From Dermanyssus gallinae (Eukaryota; Arthropoda; Arachnida; Mesostigmata; Dermanyssidae): a stretch of 64,000 bases of DNA. The stretch lies in the NCBI GenBank assembly GCA_003439945.1, contig QVRM01006419.1, positions 62,001 through 126,000 of the forward strand. Direction: 5' to 3'. The notes beneath the pieces were generated by a model. The model worked only from the letters and a program-made list of their open reading frames with translations, made no database searches and was not told where the DNA came from. Both the position numbers and the translations under genes were made by a program. How positions within the stretch are numbered: position 1 is the stretch's first letter; each line of letters begins with the position of its first letter. Positions 1 through 10,798 of the stretch are shown here, one piece after another.

Positions 1-660
1 GATAACTCCCGCACTTTGCAACGCACTTGTGCCAACGTCTTTCCCACTCATCAAAACCGCGTTTTTTTGGAATCAAGTTAAGTTGCTCCCGCGAATTTTT
101 CTTTACCTTCTTTAAAGTCTTAAAACTTTGATCATTTAAGGTTTTCTTTATCCGTGGGGACAGGAAAAGTTGCACGAAGCCAGGTCCGGGGAATAGGGAA
201 GTTGCAGAAATCTAGAAATCGTATTTTTCTTCTAATAATCTGAAATCAGTATGATGTGTGCGCCTGTGCGTTGTCGTGATAGGGAATCCAATAGCTGCTT
301 ACCCGGAACCATAAAATATCGGTCAAAACTGTTACAACTGATACACAATATATTTCCAATCTCTCAGCTATCTCCGTTTTAGTAATTCGGCGATTGTTAA
401 ATATGATATCATGAACTTTTGTAACGTTTTCTTCTGTTATTGACGTCGAAGGCCTTTCCGAACGAGAGTAATACTTCGTCTTTTCACGTTAGTCGCGAAA
501 TCGACGGTGCCACGTATACACGTCACAGCGTTTCAAGACCATCTTTGTAATTTTTCCACTACTTTAAGATATATGATTTGGTTTTTAACACGGAACTTGA
601 TGCAGATTCGTTGCTTATTCATTTCCGGCTTCTTAAAAACTGCCGAGCCTTGTTGTCTCA
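1..660 (-). pseudogene. mariner transposase remnant, internally deleted, cut by window edge
   Basis: Mariner transposases cut and paste DNA at TA dinucleotides using an N-terminal helix-turn-helix and a DD34D catalytic domain. Read on the minus strand from about 640, broken frames give the tryptophan-histidine-rich start of the HTH region (WHRRFRD) and then RPSTSITEEN with a second helix-turn-helix (NNRRITKTEIAERLEI) near 470-370. The frame next jumps to HDNAQAHTS near 260, which matches the catalytic DNAPAHT motif, so the block between is deleted. Near position 50 a piece like the family C-terminus appears (EWERRWHKCV). Several stops and frame changes rule out function. The assignment rests on conserved motifs; the exact subfamily is not determined. 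Confidence 0.7.
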
Positions 661-877
661 AATCTTTGAACCAATCTTAAACAATAAACGCCGAGAACAG
701 ATTGTGCCTTGTGTGTAACTGATGAATGCCGCTTCTAGGCCAAATAAATGGGAAGACTTTAGTGGACTGGGGCTCCGGTCTAGCAGCAACATTTAAAAAA
801 CTAAAGCTTTCCGCTCCGCTCTCCGAATAAATCGTTTTTAACACTCTGACAATCACATTTTAGGCGCTTAGTTGTCT

Positions 878-1290
878 GTGGCACGATAACGCAGGCACTA
901 CGCAACACTTCCATACCAGCAGAAGAAGTACATCGTAATACTACGGACCGCGATCCAGAAGAGAACTGTGCTGTTTCATAACGACATTGCGTCTGCTCAC
1001 GCGTCTCTTTTTGCCATGGTCAAATTACGCAAGCTAAAGTTACAAGATAAAGTTATTATCGAGCATCCCCCGTATTAGTCGGTCCTGGCTCCGTGCGACT
1101 ATTAACTGTTTCGAAATCTCGAGATGCATTTCTCCGGAAAGAGATATCAGACCAGCAATGGTGCGCCGTAGACAAGACTTCAGCGGCTAAAGATTCTAAA
1201 CTCGTTTGCTTGCAATATAACGGCTGCTGGTGATCGTTGGACTAGATGTGTTAAACTTCGGGGGGACTAAACCAGACAATAAAACGTACG
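878..1290 (+). pseudogene. mariner transposase C-terminal half, broken
   Basis: One plus-strand frame with in-frame stops carries VLFHNDIASAHASLFA, EHPPY followed by a stop, LAPCDY, and HFSGKRYQ, and ends in RWTRCVKLRGD. These match, in order, the mariner blocks around the second and third catalytic aspartates and the C-terminal RW-KC-ELRGDY tail. In DNAPAHT the first Asn reads Ile, and stops interrupt the SPDLAPSDY block, so it is inactive. It lies head to head with the mariner remnant on the minus strand to its left and could be the other half of one rearranged copy or a separate insertion. Confidence 0.72.
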
Positions 1291-1619
1291 CGATATATGC
1301 CTGTCTATCGTGGAAACACTTAAAGGGATGTTTTTGTACCGGAGTGTTCTCACTGCAACTTTAAACATCAGACTAGCTGTCACAGGTTCGAGGTCCGATC
1401 TAGCTAGGGTTGCTTCTGATGGACTTAGTTGAGAATGCTAATGTTTATGAGTACATTAAGAAGGCCGCTGTTGTGTTTTGCGCATACATTACTGTTTGTC
1501 CACAATGTGCGTGTGTGTACGTTATAATACACTCTAATGGAACTTAAAGGTGTCTTTAAGGTGTCTGCGTCTGCGGTACATAATGGAGAATCCTTGACGC
1601 TCCTTATTATTTCACAAGC

Positions 1620-1620
<1 letters not shown>
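1291..1620. other. no gene recognised; AT-rich spacer
   Basis: Nothing recognisable is seen between the mariner remnant and the (TA)n tract. A short ORF running from 1537 into the next element is mostly translated (TA)n plus terminal inverted repeat and is not a gene. Confidence 0.5.

Positions 1621-1654
<34 letters not shown>
1621..1654. repeat. (TA)n microsatellite at the left edge of a DNA transposon
   Basis: An uninterrupted TA tract ends exactly where the transposon begins with CAGGGTGTCACC, consistent with insertion at a TA target. Confidence 0.9.
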
Positions 1655-1657
<3 letters not shown>

Positions 1658-2180
1658 GGTGTCACCATGTCTGTGTCCAAAACGCAAGGTTATGGTCAAG
1701 CTCGGTGAGAAAATCAGTTTTGCCAATGGAAAGGGGGAGCGAAAATGCTTCGTATAGGAGTGAGATATTTTTTAATGACGTTTTTGGAATTGTGATTTTA
1801 GGGGTGGCTGTATACGTTTACAAAATGTACGATTGTGAAAGAACGCATTCCTCAATTGAAAAACCGAGCATACCGGCGCGTTCGGGAGAAGATTCTACAT
1901 TTTAGAAAATACGAAAATATACCCGACCTTAGCTAGCGCAATGACTATTGTGATATTAAAAAGAGTTTGCAAAATTCTAATTTTACTTTCGCATATTTGA
2001 ACTTTCACGCATAGGTTTTCAAAATTTTTCCATTACGCGCGCACAACCAATACGCCGACACGAACGTGCATTTTTGTGGATCATTTTGGTAGCAGCAAAT
2101 CGGTAGAGCTGACATCTTGGTTGCAAAGTAACTCCAATCTTCCTATAGCCATATCGGGTTTGAGCACATACTTGCAGCTC
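1655..2180 (+). repeat. left terminal inverted repeat (~525 bp)
   Basis: Inverted partner of 2791-3314. Shared blocks include the tip, a segment reading GCTCGGTGAGAAAATCA, a segment CTTCGTATAGG, and at the inner end ATAGCCATATCGGGT. Divergence is modest and spread along the length. Confidence 0.85.
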
Positions 2181-2269
2181 CTATATTCGCTTTCTTTGTC
2201 AATCAAGTCACTCGTCAAACCTGTAAGAGTTCAGAAAAACATTTATTTACTTCAAATCTTGCTCAAACG

Positions 2270-2743
2270 AATGTCCGTTGCACGCGTTGTTCCAGGCGCC
2301 CCCCGAATGGTTTTACCAGCAATAACTATTCTGCCGATCAGATCCATAGGAGGCTCAACAGGAGTTGCGTAGACTAGATCCTTTAGGTAGCCCCAAAGGA
2401 AGAATTCAAGATTGGACAGATCGGGCGATCGCGGTAGCCAAGCTTGTGAACCGCCTCAGCAAATCCAGCGATTGGCGAAGGTCTCATCCAGATAATACCG
2501 TACCGGAAGGGGCACCATCGTGCTGGAACCACTTCTCGATTGAATACTCTGTGGAATGTTTGCCAAGTATTCTCGCAAGGTTATGCTGAGAAACATGTAG
2601 TATGTTGGTCCATTTAACCTATCTGGAGGTATGTGAAGTCCGAAAAGATAGTTGCCTACTATGCCAGCCCAGACATTCACAGAGAAGCGACGCTGGTGTG
2701 CATGCGGCCGAGCAGCGACAGTAAATGAATGCGAGGCTGGCAA
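2270..2743 (-). pseudogene. C-terminal half of DUF4817-type DDE transposase
   Basis: The minus frame gives QRRFSVNVWAGIVGNYLFG, PDRLNGPTYYMFL, an LDETFANRWI block, a TGA stop, then RSPDLSNLEFFLWGYL and KDLVYATPVEPP. These are hallmark blocks of DDE_3-type transposases that carry an N-terminal DUF4817 helix-turn-helix. The SPDLSNLEFFLWG block holds the third-catalytic-residue region. The first catalytic region and the DNA-binding domain are absent: upstream sequence runs directly into the right TIR. One nonsense codon near 2455 separates two otherwise continuous parts. It cannot make a working transposase. Confidence 0.85.
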
Positions 2744-2790
2744 TCAGAATCCCTCAAGGCATGAACTCGCTGCAACCGGTATGGATGTAG

Positions 2791-3314
2791 CCTGCATGTT
2801 TGTGCTCACACCCGATATGGCTATAGGGAGATTGGAGTTACTTTGCAACCACAGATGTCAGCTCTACCAATTTACCCTAAAAATCATCCACTAAAGATGC
2901 ACGTTCGTCTGGGCGTATTGGTTGTGCGCGCGTAATGAAAACATTTTGAAAACCTGGGCGTAAAAGTTCAAACACGCGAAAGTAAAATGATAATTTTGCA
3001 AACTCTTCTTAATATCACAAAAGTTATTGCGCTAGCAAGGTCGGGTATATGTCCGTAAAAAATGTAGAATTCTCTCCCGAACGCGCCGGTATGCTCGGTT
3101 TTTCAATTGACGAATGCTTTTTTTCACAATCGTACATTTTGTAAACGTATGTCGGGACAGCCACCCCTATAATCACAATTCCAAAAAATCCATTAAAAAA
3201 ATATCTCACGCCTATACGAAGCATTTTCGCTCCCCCTTTCCATTGGCAAAAATGATTTTCTCACCGAGCTTGACCATCCCCTTGCGTTTTGGACACTAAA
3301 ATGGTGACACCCTG
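2791..3314 (-). repeat. right terminal inverted repeat (~525 bp)
   Basis: Inverted partner of 1655-2180. It ends at CCCTG followed by TATA and the long (TA)n tract. Confidence 0.85.

Positions 3315-3401
<87 letters not shown>
3315..3401. repeat. (TA)n microsatellite, ~87 bp
   Basis: A nearly perfect TA tract with one phase slip near 3325. It separates the transposon end from the start of a truncated LINE. ORFs made of alternating Ile-Tyr here are translations of the repeat. Confidence 0.95.
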
Positions 3402-3402
<1 letters not shown>

Positions 3403-5275
3403 GGTGAAGCAAGACCTCAGGGAAGGAGAGATCCTCCTAGAATGGGCTGCCCAGGCCGATCTACTACTCAATAACACCCCAGGGTACACCTTCGACAATG
3501 ACAGACGCGAATCAACATTAGATTTAACGTTTGCATCAGAAGGACTAACTCAACAAATAACCGACTGAAGAATCCACGATGCGCAAGAAACCCTATTCGA
3601 TCATTTCTAAGTAACCTTCTCCGCTAACCTAGCTTCCTCCCAGCCTATTCTCACACACAACGGCAACGCGTTCTTAGGCTAAATTATACCCGCCTACAGA
3701 ACATATTTAAAAGGAAAACACTTCATCTCACTAAATGCTTGGCAGTGGAAATATCGGCGCTACTAGAGAAGGCCTGCTGACAGTCCAACTCCCGCCCACT
3801 TCCTAAGATAGCCAATCGTCCATCGTGCTACTGGTGAAATAGTCAGATTGCCAAAAAGCGAAGGACTTGTCATCGCCTTCGACGTGTATGCACAAGCCAC
3901 AGAACAACGCACCGGTCATAACTCTTCTATTTATCAAAGGAGTACAAAGAAGAACAAAAAGCCTACATACCTGTAAGGTCTTTAAGAATAGTGAAATAGA
4001 CCACTGGAACTCTTTGTGTAAAGAGGTCGAAAAAAACCCTCGGGCAAAGGGTACAGGATCGTGCGTAATAAAAGGCGCCACACGCAGCCGACATTACGAC
4101 TAGATGTAGCCCTACCGACTATAACTGCGCTCTTTCCACAAAGACCACCGCCGGAGCCGTTACTCTTTGAGGAAACTTTAGAGCCTGACTTCAAGTCAAT
4201 TTCAAACGCAAACGGCCAGGAGAAGTACCGGGCTCAAATGCGGCCCCCGCAAGCACTACGCCTACTCCTAAAGAACAAACCAAAGGTAATAAAACGCATG
4301 ACGAACGCAATTCTCACAAGGATGATTATCCTAAACCCTGGAAAACAGCACGTTTAACTCTTATCCGCAAACCCGGTAAACTACAAGGGCACCCCTCAGA
4401 GTACCGCCCTATAAGTATGCGCTTCTGCCTACACAAGGCAGCTAAGCAAATTATAAATGGACGAATAGTTACAGAACTAGAGGGCAAGAAGGCGCTATTG
4501 GAAAATCAGCATGGCTTTCGCGCCGGATGCTCCACACATTCGTACCACTGTCTGGCTATCCTCATAGACGTTTTAAAAACCGAGCACTTGAAAATAACGG
4601 CGTGTTCCCTTAGCTGCGACGTATCCTAGCATTGTACTTAAAAGGCGGAGCGTATACATACGAAGACGTGGGCTGCGCAGTCACAGCCGGGGTCCCCCAA
4701 GGGTCTGTACTGGGGCCAACCCTGTGGAATGTAACCTACGATAGACTATTTAGACTACCTCCGCACGCTAGGGATCGAACTGGATTCACATAGAACAGAA
4801 GCAATTCTTTTAAACGGCCTGAAGCGTCCTCCACGGAAACTAAATTTACACCTGGAGGGTCAGCCAGTAACACCTACGCCGATGGTCAAGTACCTGGGCG
4901 TGATCCCAAATAGGGCTCTCACAGGACAACCTGATGTACGCTAAGGAAATATAAAGCTTTCGGAGCTACGGAAAATTCTCCGACGGACCAAAGCCGTCTC
5001 ACAGCATCATGTTATACGTCGCACCTTTATGGGGCGGCTCGCTTACCCACACACTCGCGCAACTGCTAGCGGGTCGCGGTGGCTGCTCTCAACAATACCT
5101 ACACCGCATTGGTAGAACTGACTTCCCCATATGCCGCATGTGCAACCCAGGGGAAGCAAACGATGTAAGGCACTGCTATGAACGCTGCGATTTTCTCTGC
5201 ACTTTTTTTAATGGGAATTTTCGGGAATGCACCACTATGAATTGTCCACTATCCTATGAGAATGCGTCGAGACCA
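3402..5275 (+). pseudogene. broken APE-type LINE ORF2 (I/Jockey/R1-like)
   Basis: Plus-strand frames show an endonuclease C-terminal part at about 3405-3580 (EWAAQADLLLNNTPGYTF, ESTLDLTFAS), linker sequence, and reverse-transcriptase blocks near 4380-4730 (YRPISMRFC, LENQHGFRAGCSTHS, and AGVPQGSVLGPTLWN with the motif before the YxDD box). Then come LGIELDS and VKYLGVIP near 4770-4910, and a C-terminal cysteine/histidine cluster near 5095-5200 (YLHRIGRTDFPICRMC, then DVRHCYERC). The YxDD strand itself is missing, apparently deleted near 4750. Many frameshifts and stops are present. Clade is uncertain; the YLHRIG and CRxCN-type tail is typical of I, R1 and LOA groups. Confidence 0.8.
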
Positions 5276-6150
5276 TGAGAGCCGTATGCACCCCACCCCT
5301 GCTCTGTCGGCTTCTTGTCTCGATCATACCCCCAAAGAAACCCGCTCAAGTCTCTCCCGCCTGGCCGTTTGCTTGTCTGTCTTGAGTGTCAAAATGACGT
5401 TTCCCTCCATGCCTCTGCCGAAATCAGCTTATGGGCGACAACCTCCCGTCATGGGCCTGCTTTTCACAGCGGTTGATTCTGTATCCCTCGCTTTCCTGAG
5501 ACCATCACATCACAGAACAACTCTGAGGTCTGGTATTAGACTCTTGGTCCCGCTCCCTGTAATCACATCAGGCCTTACTTGAGCCCATTCTTCGTGGCAG
5601 GTCAATATTTTGGCATTCCTGGCCCTGGTGAGATCCAGATCTTTATCTAGTCGCATTGTACTTCTTTCAGTCACTAGGAGGTCCCATGGCAGCCTCAGTC
5701 GAGTCTTACCCTGGTTGCCAGCGTTCGACCTTAGTGCACCTCTATTTTTCGCCGTCCGCAGTGCCATGTCCCCCCAAACTGGGGCTGCGAATAGCGCCGT
5801 TGAATCCACCACTGAAGCCAGGAGCCTTCTTTTCTCTTCAGCCACCCCACCGACCCGATCCGCGCCAAGTTTAGGGAGGTCCTTCGGGCCTGTTCGGCCG
5901 CGTGCCATTTTCGACACTGAGAGAAAGCTACTGTTTCGGAACCCCCTGACATGCCAAGCCCTTGTAGAGGCGCTTCTCAAGGATCTTGGTCCTAGATTAT
6001 GGCAAGAAGCTACGCAGAAACTGTCTCCGCGGTGAAAATAACCGCCATACAAAATGTCGAGCGGCCTAAATGGCAAGAAGAGTGGCCAGGCGAAGTAATC
6101 TCGAGAAGACAGTATTGCGGCCACCCCCTGACAAGGGGCAAATAACACGG
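5276..6150 (-). pseudogene. 3' part of an R1/Jockey-like LINE ORF2, opposite strand
   Basis: On the minus strand a 212-codon open frame carries KRRLLASVVDSTALFAAPVW followed by TERSTMRLDKDLDLTRARNA and EEWAQV. This is the region after the reverse-transcriptase core in R1-like ORF2 proteins (LLASVVDSTLLYAAPVW-type block). No polymerase core is present, and the amino-terminal part of the frame does not match the family, so it mixes correct and shifted frames. It abuts the plus-strand LINE end to end with no clear boundary sequence. Confidence 0.72.
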
Positions 6151-6639
6151 TTGGCTTTTAGTGTGTTTGTAAGTCCCACTCTACCGTGGCTTTAACAACG
6201 ACGCTCGGTGTGCATCACGCATTTAACTAGTTACCTCTAAAAAATATATATATATATGTATATGCAGGGTGACCGATTTAATTGTTTGAAACTCTAGGGT
6301 ATGGTCAACCTCGGTAAGAAAATTATTTTTGCTAGTGAAACGGGGAGGGGAAATGCTTCGTATAGGAGTGAGATGATTTTTTGATGATTTGTGATTTAAG
6401 GGATGGCTGTCCTGACATACGCTTACAAAATGCACGATTGTGAGAAATCAAGCATACCGGGAGAGATGTCTACATTGTCTGAATTAAACGTTAGCTAAAG
6501 CAGGAACAAATATTATATTAGAAAAAAATCGCAAATTTGTAATCTTGCTTTTGCATGTTCGAACCTTCACGCTCAGGTTAGAGATTTTGCACGTTTAAAG
6601 ACGCGAGCTCTCGTTGCACGCGTTCAAAGACGCCAGACA

Positions 6640-7590
6640 TCTCTTAAATGGTTCCGGCAGCAGTAATTATTCTGGCGATCAGATTAATGGGAGACTCAAC
6701 GGGAGTTGCATTGACTAGATCCTAAACCCCAGAGAAAACATTTAAGACTAGATAGATCGGGCAATTGCGGTGGCCAAGCTTGTGGACCCCCTCGGCCAAT
6801 CCAGCGATTGGGGAAGGTCTCATTCAGATAATTCCGTATCTGAAGGACGTTGTGTTCTGCGGCAGCATCGTGCTGAAACCACATCCTAGGCTGGTAAGGT
6901 TGTGCTCAGAAATATTTGATATAGTGGTCCATTTAACCTGTCGGGAAGCATAAGGTCCAATAAGGTAGTTGTCCACTATGCCGGCCAAGACGCTCATGGA
7001 GAAACAATGCTAGTGTGCATTCGGGCGGGATCATATACGGGTTCTCCTTGGCTTACCAATGAACATGAATGAATGAATATGTGCGTTGAACACATCATCT
7101 TTTTAAGTGAAGGGAGCTTCGTTCGTGATGAGAACAAGAGCGGGAAATTCCACATTAGCCGCTGCTTGTTGCAGAAACTAGCGACACTGATGAATGCGGG
7201 GCTGGTAATCAGAATCCCGCAAGGCTTGAACTCGATGCAACCGGTGCAGATGCAGTCCTGATACAGCATCTCGTGGACAGTGGTGCGACTTACACCGACA
7301 CTTTAAGCCACCTGCCTAGTGCTGGCGGAAGGACTCGCGACTATTTGTTCAACAATGTGTTTCTCTGAAGTTGAGCTTCTCGCTATCCGCGGTCGTTCGG
7401 CGTCGTAGTGACGGCCAAGAAATTATCTAGTTTTTCGCGAAGCAAACAATGTAGTTGCGTAAACATTGTGCTGGCAGGTATCCGTTTGTGTGAAAAACGC
7501 TCTGCGTACAACCAGTGTACGGAACTCGCGTTACCGTCTGTTTTTTTTTACCATACATTAAATGCATGTCCTTTTTCTCAGTATTTGTGA
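6640..7590 (-). pseudogene. DUF4817-type DDE transposase, nearly full span but frameshifted
   Basis: Read on the minus strand: at about 7560-7380 a DUF4817-like N-terminal part (LPAQCLRNYIV-type sequence); at about 7370-7250 SEKHIVEQIVASPSASTRQVA and SVGVSRTTVHEMLYQDC, a helix-turn-helix; then a stretch matching the link to the catalytic domain; at 7030-6950 SVLAGIVDNYLIGPYA; at 6884-6700 RNYLNETFPNRWIGRGGPQA and PQLPDLSSLKCFLWGL. Order and spacing match the family. Several stops and frameshifts occur, and the first catalytic Asp block (TDEA) is scrambled. This copy shows what the first copy has lost. Confidence 0.78.
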
Positions 7591-7859
7591 ACCGATCCTT
7601 CACAATACACGTAGTAGAAACGCCTGCACTTTATAATGGAACGTTAGTTGAACATAGACACTTCAGTGTCCATTACCCCACGATCGGACGGAGACCGTGG
7701 CGAGTTCGCGAGTCTCTCGCTCAGACAACATACGTCATCTGCCATGCTCGCGCCAACGACTACTAACTGATTTGTTCTCATGCCTCTTTTTATATCATAG
7801 ATTGTTCGCGAATTTATTTTACTTCCGGCGTCTTTAATACTGAGGCGACAATATCTTCA

Positions 7860-7965
7860 AAATGGCGCCATGTCTTTACCTTGATTTGCCATTGCTAACA
7901 TGTCTTTACCTTGATTCGCCATTGCTAACATGTCTTTACCTTGATTCGTCATTGCCGTCAACAGA
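7860..7965. repeat. 30-bp tandem repeat, three units
   Basis: Three units containing CATGTCTTTACCTTGATT and CGCCATTGCTAA are repeated head to tail with only single-base differences. On the minus strand they would encode three copies of MANQGKDMLA. The repeat lies inside the second DNA transposon, in the interval between transposase and right TIR. Confidence 0.88.
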
Positions 7966-8544
7966 CGCTGTCTATGCCCCTGCTGCTTAACGGAGGCTGC
8001 TATCCTACAGACACAAGGCTTAATCACTGCATCACCCAGCTCGACCTCTCTAATCACAGCCACGCAAGATGTCGCGTTATAGAACGACTAAGAGTCTGCT
8101 TTTGCACTATGGTGGTTCCACTAATTTGGTACTGAAATGATTCGGTTAAGATGTTCATTTGTCGGAACGTATTGGTTGTGCTTGCGTAATGGAACAATTT
8201 CGACAACCCAGGCGTAAAAGTTCAAATATGCAAAAGTAAAATTATAATTTTGCGAATCTCTCTTCTTAATATCACAGTAGTGTCTGCTCTAGCTAAGATC
8301 GGGTATAATTCAGTGTAAAATTCACGTCCGAGTGCGCCGGTGTTCTAATTTCGAAATGCGTTCTCTCACAATCGTGCATTTTAGAAATGCATGTCGGGAT
8401 AGCCACCCCTAAAATCACAACTCAGAAAAAATCATCCTACTTCTATACGAAGCATTTCCGCTCCGTTTGTCATTGGCAAACATGATTATCTGACCGAGCT
8501 TGACCATGCCCCAAAGCTTCAAACAATCAAATCCGGTCGCCCTG

Positions 8545-8890
8545 TTTATATAGGTAGGCGATTATTTGCAGCATGCTATCAAGTATTTTTTGACACATGG
8601 CCTTTTAGTAAGCAGGCAATTTTCTGGCTCAATGTGTAATTCGTATTTATTATTTTATTTATTTCACAACCTATTTGCATGTTCTAAGATATGTGCAAAC
8701 TAATTTCCCTAATATACAATACGGAAAAGTCCTTACTAATTCTTGGAAGTGACGTGGGTCAAATTTCATCCTCTAAGCGATTGTCTTTATGACTTGCACG
8801 AACAAAGCTCTCCTGGCAAATCTACTAGCGGGAAATCCTACCTCATCATAGACGGAGCTTTTAAATCACTTGAACACTTACCGTGTCGGA

Positions 8891-8931
<41 letters not shown>

Positions 8932-10088
8932 CGTGCATACGTAGAATGTAATAGTCTTAAGTTTTTACATTCCATTTATGTTTAAATACAATTTTGTGTC
9001 ACCGTAACGAAATTATGCATACATGTGTTGAAAATGTTTTTTTAATATATTCCAAATAATAAGGCTACCTCAATTAGCTTAAGAAGCAAGTATTACTTAA
9101 AAATTGTAGCAAAGATGAATCAGGTAGCCCTTAGAAGAAATAGAAGTGTCGAGACCAAAAAAACTTGCATGTTATTGTTTGCGTTGTCGGCGTTTTGAAT
9201 GCAGCTTGCACCTATAAGCTTTGCTTGTTCCACGGTGAAGATATGCATCACTCCCAGTTTATACGACTCTTGGATTTGTCCTTTGAAGACTACGTCCAAT
9301 ATAATAGCTCCGACTACAGTTGGCCACGTATGTAACCTCGCACGGTCTGCCGCCGGTGGCTTATTCAATCTACTATTACGTGAACTTTCCGCTCGCTTTC
9401 ATTCGTGGCTCGTTCATGACAGTTCCGACTTGTTCTATAAATAGTTATCGTGACGTTGTTCTATAAATAGTGCGCGCGTTTCTCTTATTTAATTTATTCA
9501 ATTAGAATAAATACGCTCGTATGATATATGTATATATATATATATATATACACACATACATATTTTGCACTTTCTTTTTCATGTTTCTTTGGCTGAGGCA
9601 TAGCTGCGATCGGTTGTGAAGCCATCTTATCTAATCAATTTCAGAAGAGGTGTTTCATAATGAAAACAAAGCTTTTTCTATTCAACCGTTCACGGCTAAT
9701 ATCACCTGTGTGTTCGAGCGCTGTCTTCCATCCTCAATGCTCCTGCGGATTGTGTTTGCACCCGTGCGCTGTGCACAACGCAGCTTAACGCTCGGTCCTA
9801 AAAATTAGGTCATCACGAAAACCCTTTTAACGTCTCGACGTGACGTAGCAAGCCCGACACAAACGTATGTTTTATAAAACTTGACTAATAAATACCATAT
9901 ATATCTATATATAATGGGTATGTGCCTCTAAAAACCAAAACGACAATGCAACCTTTCCTTATTAACTTAGTGTTCTAAAACGGACACAACTCTCATAAGT
10001 GAAGAATATATTTTTTCAGTGTAGCCAATATATTAAGACCTTTAGCGTGCATTGTTTATTACAACGATATATATTAGCGTGAGTATGC

Positions 10089-10092
<4 letters not shown>
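8545..10092. other. no gene recognised; AT-rich spacer with small repeats
   Basis: Contents seen are a (TA)n tract at 8893-8927, a shorter mixed TA/CA tract at 9532-9560, and the direct repeat GTTCTATAAATAG near 9431 and 9458. An 82-codon ORF on the minus strand at 9120-9368 does not resemble a known family and lies opposite an 81-codon plus ORF, so neither is called. Confidence 0.5.

Positions 10093-10130
<38 letters not shown>
10093..10130. repeat. (TA)n tract at left edge of R2-derived insert
   Basis: The TA tract ends exactly where 28S rRNA-like sequence begins at 10131. Confidence 0.92.
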
Positions 10131-10132
<2 letters not shown>

Positions 10133-10290
10133 CGGGAGTAACTATGACTCTCTTACCGGCCTTGGTCCGCTGGTGCGTGACTGCCACGCGCTGCGGGGAC
10201 CTTCACTGGCCCACTTGTAAGTTAGTCAGACGGTACAAACTCCCGAAACCGACACTCCCGTGTTTTAAGAACTAACCGGGGGGCAAGGCA
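10131..10290 (+). ncRNA. candidate HDV-like self-cleaving ribozyme of R2 type
   Basis: R2 elements process their 5' ends out of the 28S co-transcript with an HDV-like ribozyme, and in some species the cut falls inside the 28S sequence upstream. Here the pairings occur in the HDV order: P1 CGGGAGT (10133-10139) with ACTCCCG (10239-10245); P2 GCCTTG (10159-10164) with CAAGGC (10284-10289); a P4-like hairpin ACAC/GTGT (10252-10263); and a P3 region with GGTCC/GGACC around a GCGTG/CACGC stem (10163-10202). The J4/2 position places a C (10284) after a G run just before the P2 strand. P1 would begin two nucleotides inside the insert, which is a slight mismatch to the canonical start. This is a hand-drawn fold, not computed. 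Confidence 0.55.
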
Positions 10291-10798
10291 TACGATAGAT
10301 TTGGGTGTCAACGAATTCATATTGTCATCCTGTCGTGGCCCATTCGAGGGCTGTTAAGGCTACTGCCAATACGGGGGGCTTGTGCTGCATAGAAGCCCCC
10401 CGGGCTGGACGGTTAACGCCCCGAGTGACACTCGGTGGTACCGTCCGGGACGCCTGCTGCCTTGGCTTAATAGGCAAAATGAGTGAGAAGTGGCCACACG
10501 AACGCAGACCACCGGTCGAGAGGGCCTTCTGGCCCCGTATTTTACGGGGAACCCCTGCTCTGGAGTGGTCCGACGCCCTTCGGGGGGAAGGTATATTCCG
10601 GGGTGTAACGCGGAATCGCGAGGTGAATGCGTCTAATCGGTACGGTGGAGTAGTGTGGTACCCCCATTCCGAACCTCGATAGGGGGGAGGGTGGGGGATC
10701 TGCCGGCCTGTCAATTCGGGCTGGTGGGCACTCCCGTTCGGGTCCGCGCGTATTAAATCGCGGTTAAAGGGCGGGAGTGTAAGTATTTCCCTCTTTTG

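Larger units (their letters stand above)
1655..3314 (-). mobile_element. IS630/Tc1/mariner-type DNA transposon with ~525-bp terminal inverted repeats
   Basis: The element starts CAGGGTGTCACC at 1655 and ends with the inverse, GGTGACACCCTG, at 3314; both ends abut TATA. Reading inward from both ends on opposite strands, the sequences stay alignable for about 525 bp (1655-2180 against 2791-3314) with scattered substitutions and small indels. Only about 600 bp lies between the repeats, and it encodes the C-terminal half of a transposase on the minus strand. The TIRs are far longer than the usual 20-30 bp of Tc1/mariner elements. Because the N-terminal half is missing, the copy is non-autonomous. 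A related copy lies at 6265-8544. Confidence 0.85.
6265..8544 (-). mobile_element. second copy of the long-TIR DNA transposon family, more complete
   Basis: It starts CAGGGTGACCG at 6265 and ends CGGTCGCCCTG at 8544. Outer ~330-380 bp on each side match the TIRs of the element at 1655-3314 (for example GCTTCGTATAGGAGTGAGAT on the left and its inverse near 8440). The interior, about 1.5 kb, retains most of the transposase on the minus strand. The right flank reads TTTATA and the left TATATG, so the TA duplication is not intact. The TIRs of this copy are shorter than those of the first copy, because here transposase sequence occupies positions where the first copy has TIR-like sequence. Confidence 0.8.

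Noticed and set aside
3289..3498. ORFs rich in alternating Ile and Tyr on both strands (also at 8.9, 12.6, 16.7, 56.9 and 60.4 kb)
   Set aside because: They are translations of (TA)n microsatellites, open in several frames at once.
10131..10155. 28S rRNA gene fragment
   Set aside because: Only 25 nt match, ending at the R2 site, with no further rRNA on either side; better read as the 5' end of an R2 transcript.
10305..10714. Pair of 125- and 129-codon ORFs in the R2-derived insert
   Set aside because: They overlap on opposite strands in GC-rich DNA and carry no R2 zinc-finger, polymerase or endonuclease motif.
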